Shown: positions 29,463-38,604 of the stretch, one piece after another
Layout of the letters: every line of letters starts with the position of its first letter
How positions within the stretch are numbered: the first letter of the stretch is position 1
Origin: Vibrio splendidus
Lineage (GTDB): Bacteria; Pseudomonadota; Gammaproteobacteria; Enterobacterales; Vibrionaceae
Reading direction: 5' to 3'
Length of the DNA stretch: 64,000 bases
NCBI RefSeq assembly: GCF_001557875.1
Contig: NZ_LNRF01000004.1
Location: 248,001 to 312,000, forward strand
Translations under genes and position numbers: made by a program
Notes under the pieces: model-generated
Told to the model about the DNA's origin: nothing
Database searches by the model: none
Seen by the model: only the letters and a program-made list of their open reading frames with translations

Positions 29463-30353
29463 ATGCAAACTTTTGCTGAAATAGCGGCTCTTCGTGAGCA
29501 GATTAAACAGTTTAAGCGTGATGGACGTACGGTTGCTTTTGTACCGACAATGGGAAACCTGCATGAAGGTCACCTGACTCTTGTAAAGAAAGCTCGAGAA
29601 CTGGCAGACATCGTTGTTGTAAGTATCTTTGTAAACCCAATGCAGTTTGACCGCGCCGACGACCTAAACAACTACCCTCGCACGTTAGAAGCAGATTTAA
29701 GCAAACTAACTGGCGAAGGCGTTGAGCTGGTATTTACACCCACGCCAGAGGTGATGTACCCAGAGGGATTAGACAAACAAACGTTTGTTGAGGTCCCAGG
29801 CATATCTCACATGCTTGAAGGCGCATCTCGTCCAGGTCACTTCCGTGGCGTAGCGACGATTGTCACCAAGCTGTTTAACATTGTTCAGCCAGACTTTGCA
29901 TGCTTCGGCAAAAAAGACTTCCAGCAGCTTGCTGTTATTCGCCAGATGACCACTGACTTAGCGTTAGACATTAAAGTTGTGGGCGTTGCGACCGTTCGTG
30001 AAATGGATGGCTTGGCAATGAGCTCTCGCAATAGCAATCTAACCATTGACGAGCGTCAACGAGCGCCAGTTTTAGCGCGCACTATGCGTTGGATCAGCAG
30101 TGCTATTCGTGGTGGCCGCGATGATTACGCATCAGTGATTGAAGATGCAACTGACCAGCTACGCGCTGCCGATCTTCAACCGGATGAGATATTCATCTGC
30201 GATGCGAAAACGCTGCAAGCGATCACTTCAGAATCAACTCAAGCAGTGATTCTAATGTCGGCTTTCCTAGGTAAGACTCGTCTTATCGATAACCAAGTTC
30301 TCGATTTGGTAACGGAAACCAAAGAAGAAGTGAAAGAAGAAACTGCTGAGTAA
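29463..30353 (+). CDS. panC: Pantothenate synthetase
   Basis: This 296-residue ligase joins pantoate and beta-alanine with ATP. It has the nucleotidyl-transferase signature [14 protein letters not shown], the block FGKKDFQQL and the KMSKS-like loop MSSRNSNL. It is directly downstream of panB. The panD gene for beta-alanine production, which adjoins panC in E. coli, is not in this window. The extreme C-terminus is Glu/Lys-rich ([11 protein letters not shown]). Confidence 0.97.
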   Translation: MQTFAEIAALREQIKQFKRDGRTVAFVPTMGNLHEGHLTLVKKARELADIVVVSIFVNPMQFDRADDLNNYPRTLEADLSKLTGEGVELVFTPTPEVMYPEGLDKQTFVEVPGISHMLEGASRPGHFRGVATIVTKLFNIVQPDFACFGKKDFQQLAVIRQMTTDLALDIKVVGVATVREMDGLAMSSRNSNLTIDERQRAPVLARTMRWISSAIRGGRDDYASVIEDATDQLRAADLQPDEIFICDAKTLQAITSESTQAVILMSAFLGKTRLIDNQVLDLVTETKEEVKEETAE

Positions 30354-30420
30354 TCACTTTCTTCTCTTTACGTAAACCAGCTCCTAACGCAAAGCAAAAG
30401 CACAAACGAAAGATACAAAA

Positions 30421-30447
30421 AAGGTCGATGCAATATCGACCTTTTTC
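30421..30447. terminator. Bidirectional terminator between panC and yadH
   Basis: The stem aaggtcgat (30421-30429) pairs with atcgacctt (30435-30443), with A-run before and T-run after. It lies between two convergent genes and can end both transcripts. Confidence 0.92.
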
Positions 30448-30481
30448 TTTGCCTGACATTCAGAGCTTAATCAGCAATGTA

Positions 30482-31252
30482 TTAACTACGTAAGCCAATC
30501 CCCTTTGTCACCAAGTAATGTGCAATGCCATACAACAGCACGATAAACACACCTAGTACGCCAAACGACGTCACAATACCCACATCAGACACACCCAAGA
30601 AGCCATATCTGAACGCGTTTACCATGTAGACAATCGGATTCAGCTTCGATACACCCTGCCAAAACTCAGGCAACAGGCTAATCGAGTAGAACACACCACC
30701 AAGGTACGTCAGCGGCGTTAAGATAAAGGTTGGGATAATAGAGATATCATCAAACGTGCGTGCGAATACCGCGTTAATAAGGCCACCTAAGGCAAATACC
30801 ACCGACGTTAGGAAAACGGTCGCAATAATCACGCCCCAGTGATCCACCTGAAGGTCAACGAAGAACAGCGATACAAAGGTTACGATAGTACCCACTAACA
30901 AGCCACGCACCACACCACCCATTACGAAGCCAGCGATAATCACGTAGTTAGGAACCGGAGCTACAAGCAACTCTTCAATATTCTTTTGGAACTTAGCACT
31001 AAAGAATGAAGAAGCAACGTTGGAATATGAATTGGTGATCACCGACATCATGATCAGGCCAGGAACAATGTATTCCATGTAGCTGAAGCCGTTCATTTCA
31101 CCAATACGGGCACCGATAAGATTACCGAAGATAATGAAATAAAGCGTCATGGTAATCGCAGGTGGCACCAGAGTTTGCACCCAGATACGAGTAAAGCGAT
31201 TGATCTCTTTGGTCAACAAACTGCAGAAAGCTGTCCAATATAGGCTGTACAT
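30482..31252 (-). CDS. yadH: ABC-2 type exporter permease YadH
   Basis: This 256-residue inner-membrane protein with six predicted helices closely resembles E. coli YadH (TLVPPAITMTLYFIIFGNLIG and ELLVAPVPNYVII blocks). It pairs with YadG; the exported substrate is not known. I start at ATG 31252, one base after the yadG stop, with ggggag upstream. The longer frame to 31270 would overlap yadG by 17 nt and exceed the E. coli length by six residues. Confidence 0.92.
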   Translation of the reverse strand: MYSLYWTAFCSLLTKEINRFTRIWVQTLVPPAITMTLYFIIFGNLIGARIGEMNGFSYMEYIVPGLIMMSVITNSYSNVASSFFSAKFQKNIEELLVAPVPNYVIIAGFVMGGVVRGLLVGTIVTFVSLFFVDLQVDHWGVIIATVFLTSVVFALGGLINAVFARTFDDISIIPTFILTPLTYLGGVFYSISLLPEFWQGVSKLNPIVYMVNAFRYGFLGVSDVGIVTSFGVLGVFIVLLYGIAHYLVTKGIGLRS

Positions 31253-31253
31253 A

Positions 31254-32171
31254 TTACTTACTCCCCTCACGGACGATACTCACAAATAACTCTTCTAGAC
31301 GGTTGGCTTTGTTACGCATAGAAAGGACTTTAACCTGATGCTCGCTCAATTGAGCAAAGATGGTATTCAAACCTAGGTTCTTATCGATTTCGATTTCTAG
31401 CGAGCCATTGAGCATGACTTGGCTATTCACACCTTCAAGCTTAGGTTCTGTCGCGCCCTCTTCCAGATCCAGAATAAAGGTCTCAGCACTCAACTTGCCC
31501 AGCAGCGCTTTCATGGTTGTGTTCTCAATCAACTCACCGCGATTGATGATGCCAATGTTACGACACAGCATTTCTGCTTCTTCTAGATAGTGCGTGGTCA
31601 AGATAATAGTAATGCCCTGCTTCTCATTGATCTCTTTTAGGAATTCCCACATTGAACGACGCAGTTCAATATCGACACCCGCAGTTGGTTCATCAAGGAT
31701 CAACAAATGAGGTTCATGCATCAATGCACGCGCGATCATCAAACGACGCTTCATACCACCAGACAAGTTACGCGCACGTTCACCACGTTTTTCCCACAAA
31801 TCGAGTTGAGATAGGTACTTTTTCGCTCGCTCTTTCGCCAATGCTTTTGGCACGCCGTAATAGCCCGCCTGTTGCAACACGATCTGTTCAACAGTTTCGA
31901 ACGGGTTAAAGTTGAACTCTTGAGGCACAAGGCCTAGGTTCTGCTTCGCCAACTCCAGATCGGTATCAATGTCGTAACCGAACACTTTAACCTTGCCTGA
32001 CGTTTTATTTACCAGTGAAGAGATAACACCAATTGTGGTTGATTTACCCGCACCATTTGGACCAAGTAGTGCGTAAAAGTCGCCTTTTTCTACTTGTAAA
32101 CTAACGCCCTTAAGAGCCTCGAAGCCCCCAGCATAAGTTTTTCTTAATTGCTCAATTTCTAATGCATACAT
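31254..32171 (-). CDS. yadG: ABC exporter ATP-binding protein YadG
   Basis: This 305-residue ATPase has Walker A GPNGAGKST, signature LSGGMKRR and Walker B LLILDEP, with an elongated C-terminal segment ending NKANRLEELFVSIVREG as in E. coli YadG. ATG 32171 (MYALEIEQLRKTY) is chosen because the family begins there; the frame stays open 41 codons further but that part has no similarity I recognise. It forms an ABC-2 exporter with YadH. Confidence 0.92.
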   Translation of the reverse strand: MYALEIEQLRKTYAGGFEALKGVSLQVEKGDFYALLGPNGAGKSTTIGVISSLVNKTSGKVKVFGYDIDTDLELAKQNLGLVPQEFNFNPFETVEQIVLQQAGYYGVPKALAKERAKKYLSQLDLWEKRGERARNLSGGMKRRLMIARALMHEPHLLILDEPTAGVDIELRRSMWEFLKEINEKQGITIILTTHYLEEAEMLCRNIGIINRGELIENTTMKALLGKLSAETFILDLEEGATEPKLEGVNSQVMLNGSLEIEIDKNLGLNTIFAQLSEHQVKVLSMRNKANRLEELFVSIVREGSK

Positions 32172-32480
32172 AGAGATAGACTGCCATTTGCTATAGATAA
32201 GATGTCGACGACCGAGCTTGAGGAGAGAGTAATGCTTAAAACGAGCTAGCAGAAAACTAACCCAAACTTGTTTACTCGGCCATTTTGCAAACAAGTTTAT
32301 CGTTGATTAACGATGAATACAAATATCGTGTGAGAGTTTCTTTCGAAAACAAATAAGAATATTGGCTAAGTGAAGACCAAATCAGCGTTCAATAAATATA
32401 AAAATGCCGCTAAGTTATTCACTTAACGGCACTAATGATCAGTCATGAGTTGAGCGTCTTGTCATCTTATTACTGAATAA
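32172..32480. other. yadG upstream / SulP gene downstream region
   Basis: The 309-nt gap contains the yadG promoter region (not resolved) and, near 32397-32431, the terminator of the SulP gene. I see no gene here. Confidence 0.5.
32397..32431 (-). terminator. Rho-independent terminator after the SulP gene
   Basis: The stem tgccgctaagt (32405-32415) pairs with acttaacggca (32421-32431), with one G-U-type pair and ATTTTTATA following on the - strand. Confidence 0.87.
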
Positions 32481-34154
32481 TTAAACAGCCTCAAATTGAT
32501 GTTCATCTCTGTCGACATAGCTTGTTGCGGCCGTCAGGGCTTCGTATCTGAAGCGATAGGTGTTGGATTCAGGTACAAGATCAATCACGTGGAACTTCTC
32601 TAGTTGCTGACGAGTGTTCTCATTCGGACATAGCAAGTACACCTCACACTGCGCATCCAATGCGTCTTTAATCGCATTCTCTAGCGCAAGGCCAACAGTG
32701 ACATCAATCATAGGTACATCTGTCAGGTCTAGAATCATCGCTTCATAGTCAGAGATACTTGAGTGCTGGCGTGAAATCGCCTTTGAAACGCTGAATATCA
32801 TCGGCCCAGAAAGATAGAAGAACAACACTTTACCATTGGCACTATCGAGTAACTGACGTTCGCTATCGGTCAATGGGATATCGTCTTCGTCGTCACCATC
32901 ACTGATCGCCTTAACTTGTCTGGCTTGCTCTCGGCTCAATCTTTCAATAATCAGAATGTTCGAAATAAACACACCCAGCCCAACCGCAATAATCAAGTCA
33001 ACGAATACAGTCAGCAGCATCACACCATACATCACGCCCATGCCGGCATAGCTGACCTTGTGCGCGCGCTGGATAAAACTCCAATCAAGAATATTGAAAC
33101 CAACATACATCGCGATACCAGCCAGCACAGCCATAGGAATCGGCTCTGTTAGACCACCCGCAACCAATACCACTAGTGCAAGCACCAAAGCTCGAATAAC
33201 ACCTGAAAGCGGAGAGCGTGCACCCACCTGAATATTGGTCACGGTACCCATGGTTGCCCCCGCACCTGGCAATGCTCCGAATAGGCCAGAAAGCATATTC
33301 GCAATGCCTTGGCCACGAAGTTCTTTGTCTGAGTCATGCTCTTTACGAGTCAGCGAATCTCCGATAACCGCGGTCAGAAGCGTATCAATACAGCCAAGAG
33401 TACCCAGTACTAAGGCATCAATAACCATCGTAGTGAATTGTTCAGCGCTGATCGTAGGGATAACGAGAGAAGGCAAACCGGCTGGAATTTCACCAATACG
33501 GCGAATAGAGTCGGTATCAAAAATAATGACAGACAAGAGCGTCACTGCAACCAAAGCGACCAGTTGAGCAGGCACATACTTACGATATTTAGCTGGAAAA
33601 CCGAAAAGAATACCGAGCGTCAATGCCCCTAAAAACAGCTCGCTGATTTTAAGGTTAGCCAGTGTATCTGGAAGCGCAGAAAGCGTGCCCATCACACCAC
33701 CGGAAGGTGCAGCATGTCCTAATAGAGGGGACAACTGCAGAATAATTAGAATAACGCCGATGCCCGACATAAATCCGGAGATCACGCTATATGGCATCAA
33801 AGTAACGTATTTTCCGAGCTTTAATGTACCGAGTAATATCTGAAAAGCACCAGCCATCATTACCACGGTAAAGGTCATTGCCATTCCGGTTTCAGGATAC
33901 TTGGCCACCATGCTGGTCATTACTGCCGTCATGATCACCGTCATCGGGCCGGTCGGTTCAGAGATCAGGCTGCTCGAGCCACCAAACAATGCCGCAAATA
34001 GGCCAACCATGATGGCGCCCCAAAGGCCAGCTTCCGCGCCCGCGCCAGAAGCAACACCAAATGCCAATGCTAAAGGCAACGAGATGATGGCTGTAGTGAC
34101 ACCGCCAAACATATCCCCTTTGAGATTGATATCCGTAAAACGACTTCCAAACAA
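32481..34154 (-). CDS. SulP family inorganic anion transporter with STAS domain
   Basis: This 557-residue transporter has 10-14 membrane segments, the SulP block SEPTGPMTVIMTAV, the GLFGALPGAGATMGTVTN region, and a cytoplasmic STAS domain from about residue 440 (ILDLTDVPMIDVT). SulP proteins move sulfate, bicarbonate or C4-dicarboxylates. The divergent neighbour is a carbonic anhydrase, which favours bicarbonate, by inference. I place the start at TTG 34154, giving MFGSRFTDINLKGD with AGGAAGG 6 nt upstream; a GTG at 34193 is possible but lacks a good ribosome binding site. Confidence 0.87.
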   Translation of the reverse strand: MFGSRFTDINLKGDMFGGVTTAIISLPLALAFGVASGAGAEAGLWGAIMVGLFAALFGGSSSLISEPTGPMTVIMTAVMTSMVAKYPETGMAMTFTVVMMAGAFQILLGTLKLGKYVTLMPYSVISGFMSGIGVILIILQLSPLLGHAAPSGGVMGTLSALPDTLANLKISELFLGALTLGILFGFPAKYRKYVPAQLVALVAVTLLSVIIFDTDSIRRIGEIPAGLPSLVIPTISAEQFTTMVIDALVLGTLGCIDTLLTAVIGDSLTRKEHDSDKELRGQGIANMLSGLFGALPGAGATMGTVTNIQVGARSPLSGVIRALVLALVVLVAGGLTEPIPMAVLAGIAMYVGFNILDWSFIQRAHKVSYAGMGVMYGVMLLTVFVDLIIAVGLGVFISNILIIERLSREQARQVKAISDGDDEDDIPLTDSERQLLDSANGKVLFFYLSGPMIFSVSKAISRQHSSISDYEAMILDLTDVPMIDVTVGLALENAIKDALDAQCEVYLLCPNENTRQQLEKFHVIDLVPESNTYRFRYEALTAATSYVDRDEHQFEAV

Positions 34155-34398
34155 AACACACCTTCCTGATGATGAAATGACAAACCTTATCACTTTAACA
34201 AATGTATCAAGTGTTCAGAAAGTGTTAATTCAATCACATTATTCATGTCTTATAACCGGATCATAGCTTCTACACTAAGTTAATGATTTTAACGACTAGT
34301 ACACGTCAGATGAGTACTATTTGACACAGTTTTTACGAGATTGAATTTGTAACATTGTGTATAGTTGAGATTCTTAATTAAGGGATGTAAGACGCAAA

Positions 34399-35067
34399 AT
34401 GCCAGAGATTAAACAGCTTTTTGAAAACAACTCTAAATGGTCAGAAGAAATTCGCTCTCAACGACCTGAGTATTTTACAACGCTTGAAGAGGGTCAAAGC
34501 CCCGGTTTTCTATGGATAGGCTGCTCAGATAGCCGTGTTCCGGCCGAGCGTCTCACTGGTTTGTATTCTGGCGAACTTTTTGTTCACCGAAATGTGGCGA
34601 ACCAAGTGGTTCATACCGATTTAAACTGCCTCTCAGTTGTGCAGTACGCCGTCGATGTACTCAAAGTTAAACACATTATTGTCTGTGGTCACTATGGCTG
34701 TGGTGGTGTTAATGCGGCGATTGATAACCCTAAACTTGGCCTTATCAACAACTGGTTACTACACATCCGTGACAATTACCTAAAATACCGTAAGCAAATC
34801 GAGGGGCTTCCTCGTGAGCAATGGGGTGACAAGTTGTGCGAAATTAACGTCGCAGAACAGGTTTATAACCTAGGCAACTCAACCATTATGCAAAATGCAT
34901 GGGAGCGTGGCCAAGAAGTTGAAATTCACGGTGTGGTTTATGGTATTGGTGATGGCAAGCTGCAAGACCTTGGCGTACGTTGCTCAAGTAACGATACTTT
35001 AGAGAACAGTCACTTGGAGGCATTAAACAAGATCTTAACGACGCCTCTTCTTAGTCAACAAAGCTAG
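34399..35067 (+). CDS. can: Beta-class carbonic anhydrase
   Basis: This 222-residue zinc enzyme interconverts CO2 and bicarbonate in the cytoplasm. Ligands Cys42 and Asp44 lie in GCSDSR, with His and Cys in GHYGCGG near residues 98-101, the E. coli Can numbering. It lies between a divergent SulP transporter and a convergent hpt; can next to hpt is also seen in E. coli. The ribosome binding site is aaggga-like and slightly distant. Confidence 0.95.
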   Translation: MPEIKQLFENNSKWSEEIRSQRPEYFTTLEEGQSPGFLWIGCSDSRVPAERLTGLYSGELFVHRNVANQVVHTDLNCLSVVQYAVDVLKVKHIIVCGHYGCGGVNAAIDNPKLGLINNWLLHIRDNYLKYRKQIEGLPREQWGDKLCEINVAEQVYNLGNSTIMQNAWERGQEVEIHGVVYGIGDGKLQDLGVRCSSNDTLENSHLEALNKILTTPLLSQQS

Positions 35068-35088
35068 CCCTTCCGTAATAAATACAAA

Positions 35089-35113
35089 AAGCCCGCATCA
35101 AGCGGGCTTTTTA
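35089..35113. terminator. Bidirectional terminator between can and hpt
   Basis: The stem aagcccgc (35089-35096) pairs with gcgggctt (35102-35109), with A-run and T-run flanks, between convergent genes. Confidence 0.92.
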
Positions 35114-35140
35114 ATGACTTCTAACCGACAAGCGTAATGA

Positions 35141-35671
35141 TTACTCTTGAGGTACTACCTTACCGATGTATGGTAGGTGACGATATTTCTGAGCGTAATC
35201 GATACCAACACCAACCACGAACTCGTCTGGGATTTCAAAACCAATCCACTTTGTATCGACAGTCACTTCACGGCGAGAAGGCTTATCTAGTAGTGTACAA
35301 ATTTCGATAGACTTAGGACCACGTAGGCTTAGAATCTCTTTCACTTTAGTCAGCGTATTACCTGTATCGATAATATCTTCTACAAGTAGAACGTCTTTAC
35401 CTTGGATATCATCATCAAGGTCTTTCAAAATACGAACATCACGTGAGCTTTCCATGCCGTTACCGTAGCTAGACGCGGTCATGAAATCAACTTGGTGAGT
35501 TAAATCGATAGCACGAGCAAGATCCGCCATAAAGACAAAAGATCCACGTAATAAGCCAACTAAAACTAGATCTTCACTACCTTGGTAGTGCTCCGTGATC
35601 TGTTTGCCTAGTTCGTTCACTCGATCCTGAACTTCTTGCTCAGAGATCATGACTTCAACTGTATGCTTCAT
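35141..35671 (-). CDS. hpt: Hypoxanthine phosphoribosyltransferase
   Basis: This 176-residue purine-salvage enzyme uses PRPP to convert hypoxanthine (and guanine weakly) into IMP/GMP. The PRPP-binding motif is [13 protein letters not shown], and the family blocks [13 protein letters not shown] and MTASSYGNG are present. It is transcribed away from the luxR homologue; hpt next to hapR is also the order in other vibrios. Confidence 0.96.
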   Translation of the reverse strand: MKHTVEVMISEQEVQDRVNELGKQITEHYQGSEDLVLVGLLRGSFVFMADLARAIDLTHQVDFMTASSYGNGMESSRDVRILKDLDDDIQGKDVLLVEDIIDTGNTLTKVKEILSLRGPKSIEICTLLDKPSRREVTVDTKWIGFEIPDEFVVGVGIDYAQKYRHLPYIGKVVPQE

Positions 35672-36008
35672 ACTGCTCTCATTCTATTTGGTGATTGCGA
35701 CGAATGTTGACAGTTTCGTCAGTTGTGTCGCTCAATTTTGTGCGTAAGTCTAGCACTGCTCAAATACCCACACCACCTTATGGTTCGAATTTACTGTCAG
35801 ATTCTCAACGAAATGTGCGCTGGTGCCTTATCCAATACTCGTCTCCTTTCACATCAATGCTGATCACGCTTTATGTATCAAGTTTGATGTAACTGTCTAT
35901 AAAACAAGCTGAAAGGATTGACCATTCGCATATGCACCATTACACTCATCTTGGCTTAAATAATAATAAAATCATTAATATAAAAATTTCGTTGGCAAGG
36001 AAAACAAA
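35672..36008. promoter_or_regulatory. Divergent hpt / luxR-homologue control region
   Basis: This 337-nt gap has no convincing gene. It must carry promoters for both genes. An AT-rich stretch at about 35960-35985 (taataataaaatcattaata) loosely resembles the LuxR/HapR operator TTATTGATAAATTTATCAATAA and could be an autorepression site, but the match is weak. The last 18 nt contain the Qrr target described separately. Confidence 0.5.
35991..36000 (+). promoter_or_regulatory. Predicted Qrr sRNA pairing site over the ribosome binding site
   Basis: The sequence GTTGGCAAGG matches 9 of 10 bases of the complement of the conserved Qrr core (CCTAGCCAAC), and its AAGG end is the Shine-Dalgarno of the gene at 36009. 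Qrr binding here would block translation at low cell density, as known for hapR and luxR. Confidence 0.75.
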
Positions 36009-36614
36009 ATGGACTCAATATCTAAGAGACCTAGAACTAGGCTTTCACCTTTAAAAAGAAAACTTCAACTGATGGAAATCGCTCTTGAGGTATTCTCTCG
36101 CCGCGGTATCGGTCGTGGTGGACACGCTGATATTGCAGACATCGCTCAGGTGTCTGTCGCAACCGTATTTAACTACTTCCCTACTCGTGAAGATCTGGTT
36201 GATGAAGTACTAAATCACGTTGTACGCCAATTCTCTAACTTCCTTTCAGACAATATCGATCTGGATATTCACGCAAAACAAAACCTACATAATATTGCGA
36301 CTGAAATGGTGACGTTAGTGGCTCAAGATAGCCATTGGTTAAACGTATGGTTCGAATGGAGCGCTTCGACTCGTGATGAAGTATGGCCGCTATTCGTAAC
36401 AACCAACCGCACTAACCAAATGTTAGTGCAAAATATGTTTAGCAAAGCGATTGAACGCGGTGAAGTTTGCGACGATCACGACCCTAAACATCTAGCGAAC
36501 CTATTCCACGGCATCTGCTACTCGCTATTCATCCAAGCGAAACGTGTAGAAACACCAGAAGAGCTTTCAAGCTTAACGGATAGCTACTTGAACATGCTAT
36601 GCATTTATAAGTAG
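36009..36614 (+). CDS. luxR: Quorum-sensing master regulator, LuxR/HapR/LitR/SmcR family (TetR fold)
   Basis: This 201-residue TetR-family regulator is very close to V. harveyi LuxR in the N-terminal arm (KRPRTRLSPLKRK) and helix-turn-helix (ADIAQVSVATVFNYFPTRED). The ligand/dimer domain includes WLNVWFEWSASTRDEVWPLF. At high cell density it activates or represses many genes (proteases, biofilm, competence, type III/VI secretion). It ends at LCIYK, shorter by a few residues than V. harveyi LuxR. Gene names differ by species (litR, hapR, smcR, opaR). A Qrr target overlaps its ribosome binding site. Confidence 0.94.
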   Translation: MDSISKRPRTRLSPLKRKLQLMEIALEVFSRRGIGRGGHADIADIAQVSVATVFNYFPTREDLVDEVLNHVVRQFSNFLSDNIDLDIHAKQNLHNIATEMVTLVAQDSHWLNVWFEWSASTRDEVWPLFVTTNRTNQMLVQNMFSKAIERGEVCDDHDPKHLANLFHGICYSLFIQAKRVETPEELSSLTDSYLNMLCIYK

Positions 36615-36632
36615 ATTCGAGTAAAGCTATTG

Positions 36633-36663
36633 AAAGGGTTGGCGTTTTCGTCAATCCTTTTTT
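36633..36663 (+). terminator. Rho-independent terminator after the luxR homologue
   Basis: The 12-bp stem aaagggttggcg (36633-36644) pairs with cgtcaatccttt (36649-36660) with two G-U pairs and a T6 tail. Almost the same hairpin occurs at 52445, so it forms the first block of a dispersed repeat. Confidence 0.9.
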
Positions 36664-36842
36664 GTTACCGATAGATGGATATTGGTTGAAAAAGATTCCC
36701 TACTCCCTCCTTCGTCAATCTAAGGAATGACGTAAATAGTGAGCAGCAACTCTCTCATATTCAAAAATAACCCAATCACAAACTTCAACACCTCATTTCG
36801 TCATCCTCAAGAGCGAGGGACGAGAGAGTTGGGGATCTCTTT
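36633..36842 (+). repeat. Dispersed intergenic repeat, copy A
   Basis: There are three conserved blocks: the terminator hairpin (36633-36660), a block starting agattccctactcc (36693-36732), and a block starting ttcgtcatcctcaagag and ending ggggatctctt (36797-36842). The same blocks in the same order occur at 52445-52608. The second and third blocks contain short self-complementary parts (ttccct...aggaa; tcctca...gagg). No reading frame is evident. Confidence 0.8.
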
Positions 36843-36874
36843 TAGTAAAATGACTCACTAATAATGACGCATAA

Positions 36875-36902
36875 AAAAGCCGCTGACGAATCAGCGGCTT
36901 TT
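36875..36902. terminator. Terminator of the pdhR-aceEF-lpd operon
   Basis: The 12-bp stem aaaagccgctga (36875-36886) pairs with tcagcggctttt (36891-36902), 4-nt loop, T-tract on the - strand, 30 nt past the lpd stop. Confidence 0.93.
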
Positions 36903-36931
36903 AAAAACATTAGCGAGTGGCTAAAGGAGAG

Positions 36932-38362
36932 TTACTTCTTCTTTTTCACTGCTTTCTTGTTTGGAAGGTCAGTGATTGAACCTTCGAATACTTCCGCAGC
37001 TAGACCAACAGACTCGTGTAGAGTTGGGTGAGCGTGGATAGTAAGAGCGATATCTTCTGCATCACAACCCATTTCGATTGCTAGGCCGATTTCGCCAAGC
37101 AGTTCACCACCGTTAGTACCAACAACAGCACCACCGATTACACGATGAGTCTCTTTATCGAAGATCATCTTAGTCATACCGTCTGCACAGTCAGAAGCGA
37201 TTGCACGACCAGAAGCAGCCCAAGGGAAAGTCGCAACTTCGTAGTTGATGCCTTCAGCTTTCGCTTCTTTCTCAGTCTTACCTACCCAAGCCACTTCTGG
37301 CTCAGTGTACGCAATTGATGGGATTACTTTAGGGTCGAAGTAGTGCTTCTTACCAGAGATAACTTCAGCAGCTACGTGACCTTCATGCACACCTTTGTGA
37401 GCAAGCATTGGTTGACCAACAACGTCACCGATCGCATGGATGTGAGGAACGTTAGTACGCATTTGCTTATCAACATTGATGAAGCCACGCTCATCAACTT
37501 CGATACCCGCTTTTTCAGCGTCGATAAGTGCACCGTTTGGAACACGACCGATAGCAACAAGAACAGCATCGTAGCGCTCAGCTTCAGCTGGTGCTTTTTT
37601 GCCTTCCATTGAAACGTAGATACCATCTTCTTTCGCTTCAACAGCAGTTACTTTAGTTTCAAGCATTAGCTTGAACTTGTTCTTAATGCGCTTAGTGAAA
37701 ACTTTAACGATGTCTTTATCCGCAGCAGGGATAACTTGATCGAACATCTCTACAACTTCAACTTTAGAACCTAGAGAGTGGTAAACCGTACCCATCTCAA
37801 GACCGATGATACCGCCGCCCATGATAAGCAGTTTTTCAGGTACTTCGTTTAGTTCTAGTGCATCCGTAGAATCCCAAATACGTGGGTCTTCATGTGGGAT
37901 GAAAGGAAGTTTGATTGGGCGAGAGCCCGCAGCAATGATTGCGTTGTCGAAGTTAACCGTAGTTGCTTCGCCTTCACCTTCAACAAGAATGCTGTTAGGA
38001 CCAGTGAACTTACCGAAACCGTTAACAACAGTTACGTTACGCATCTTAGCCATACCGCCAAGACCGCCAGTTAGTTGATCAACTACTTTTTCTTTCCAGA
38101 TACGGATCTTGTTGATGTCCGTTTGTGGCTCGCCGAATACAACGCCGTGCTCTGCCATCGCTTTAGCTTCTTCAATTACTTTAGAAACGTGAAGAAGTGC
38201 TTTTGATGGAATACAACCAACGTTTAGACATACACCACCAAGAGTGCTGTAACGTTCAACTAGTACTGTTTCTAGACCTAAATCCGCACAACGGAATGCC
38301 GCTGAGTAACCAGCAGGACCTGAACCAAGTACAACAACTTGGGCTTTAATTTCTTTGCTCAT
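36932..38362 (-). CDS. lpd: Dihydrolipoyl dehydrogenase (E3)
   Basis: This 476-residue FAD enzyme reoxidises dihydrolipoyl groups of the pyruvate and 2-oxoglutarate dehydrogenase complexes with NAD+. The FAD-binding GSGPAGY, redox disulfide Cys45/Cys50 in GGVCLNVGCIPSK, NAD-binding GGGIIGLEMG and catalytic HAHPTLHE near the C-terminus are all present. It ends in a lysine-rich tail. It is the last gene of the pdh operon, 242 nt after aceF; a hairpin in that gap suggests partly separate expression, as expected for a subunit shared between complexes. Confidence 0.97.
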   Translation of the reverse strand: MSKEIKAQVVVLGSGPAGYSAAFRCADLGLETVLVERYSTLGGVCLNVGCIPSKALLHVSKVIEEAKAMAEHGVVFGEPQTDINKIRIWKEKVVDQLTGGLGGMAKMRNVTVVNGFGKFTGPNSILVEGEGEATTVNFDNAIIAAGSRPIKLPFIPHEDPRIWDSTDALELNEVPEKLLIMGGGIIGLEMGTVYHSLGSKVEVVEMFDQVIPAADKDIVKVFTKRIKNKFKLMLETKVTAVEAKEDGIYVSMEGKKAPAEAERYDAVLVAIGRVPNGALIDAEKAGIEVDERGFINVDKQMRTNVPHIHAIGDVVGQPMLAHKGVHEGHVAAEVISGKKHYFDPKVIPSIAYTEPEVAWVGKTEKEAKAEGINYEVATFPWAASGRAIASDCADGMTKMIFDKETHRVIGGAVVGTNGGELLGEIGLAIEMGCDAEDIALTIHAHPTLHESVGLAAEVFEGSITDLPNKKAVKKKK

Positions 38363-38564
38363 TGTGACCTCTTGTAGTCATTATCCCTAACAGGCTGAGT
38401 AGATGTTCTTAAAATTATTGGGCTTTCAAACAGGAAACATTTTACAGAGATGTTAACAGTGTGAAAGTAGCTTTAAGTTAGCCTGTGAGCTAGACAACAA
38501 TTCCCTATCAGATTATGAGAAATGCAGGAAACTGTTCTCTAAAAATAGTCTTTATATAAAGAAT

Positions 38565-38588
38565 TAAGGTGACCCGAAAGTCACCTTA
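38565..38588 (-). terminator. Hairpin between aceF and lpd
   Basis: The 9-bp stem taaggtgac (38565-38573) pairs with gtcacctta (38580-38588), followed on the - strand by ATTCTTTATAT. It is a probable partial terminator 17 nt past aceF. Confidence 0.7.
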
Positions 38589-38604
38589 ATAATTACTTTC
38601 TCAA

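Larger units (their letters stand above)
36615..36931. other. Gap between luxR homologue and lpd
   Basis: The 317-nt region between convergent genes contains only the luxR terminator, the remainder of dispersed repeat copy A and the lpd terminator. I see no gene. Confidence 0.7.

Noticed and set aside
35960-35985. LuxR-type autorepression operator
   Set aside because: The AT-rich match to the consensus is too weak to call as a site; mentioned only within the control region.
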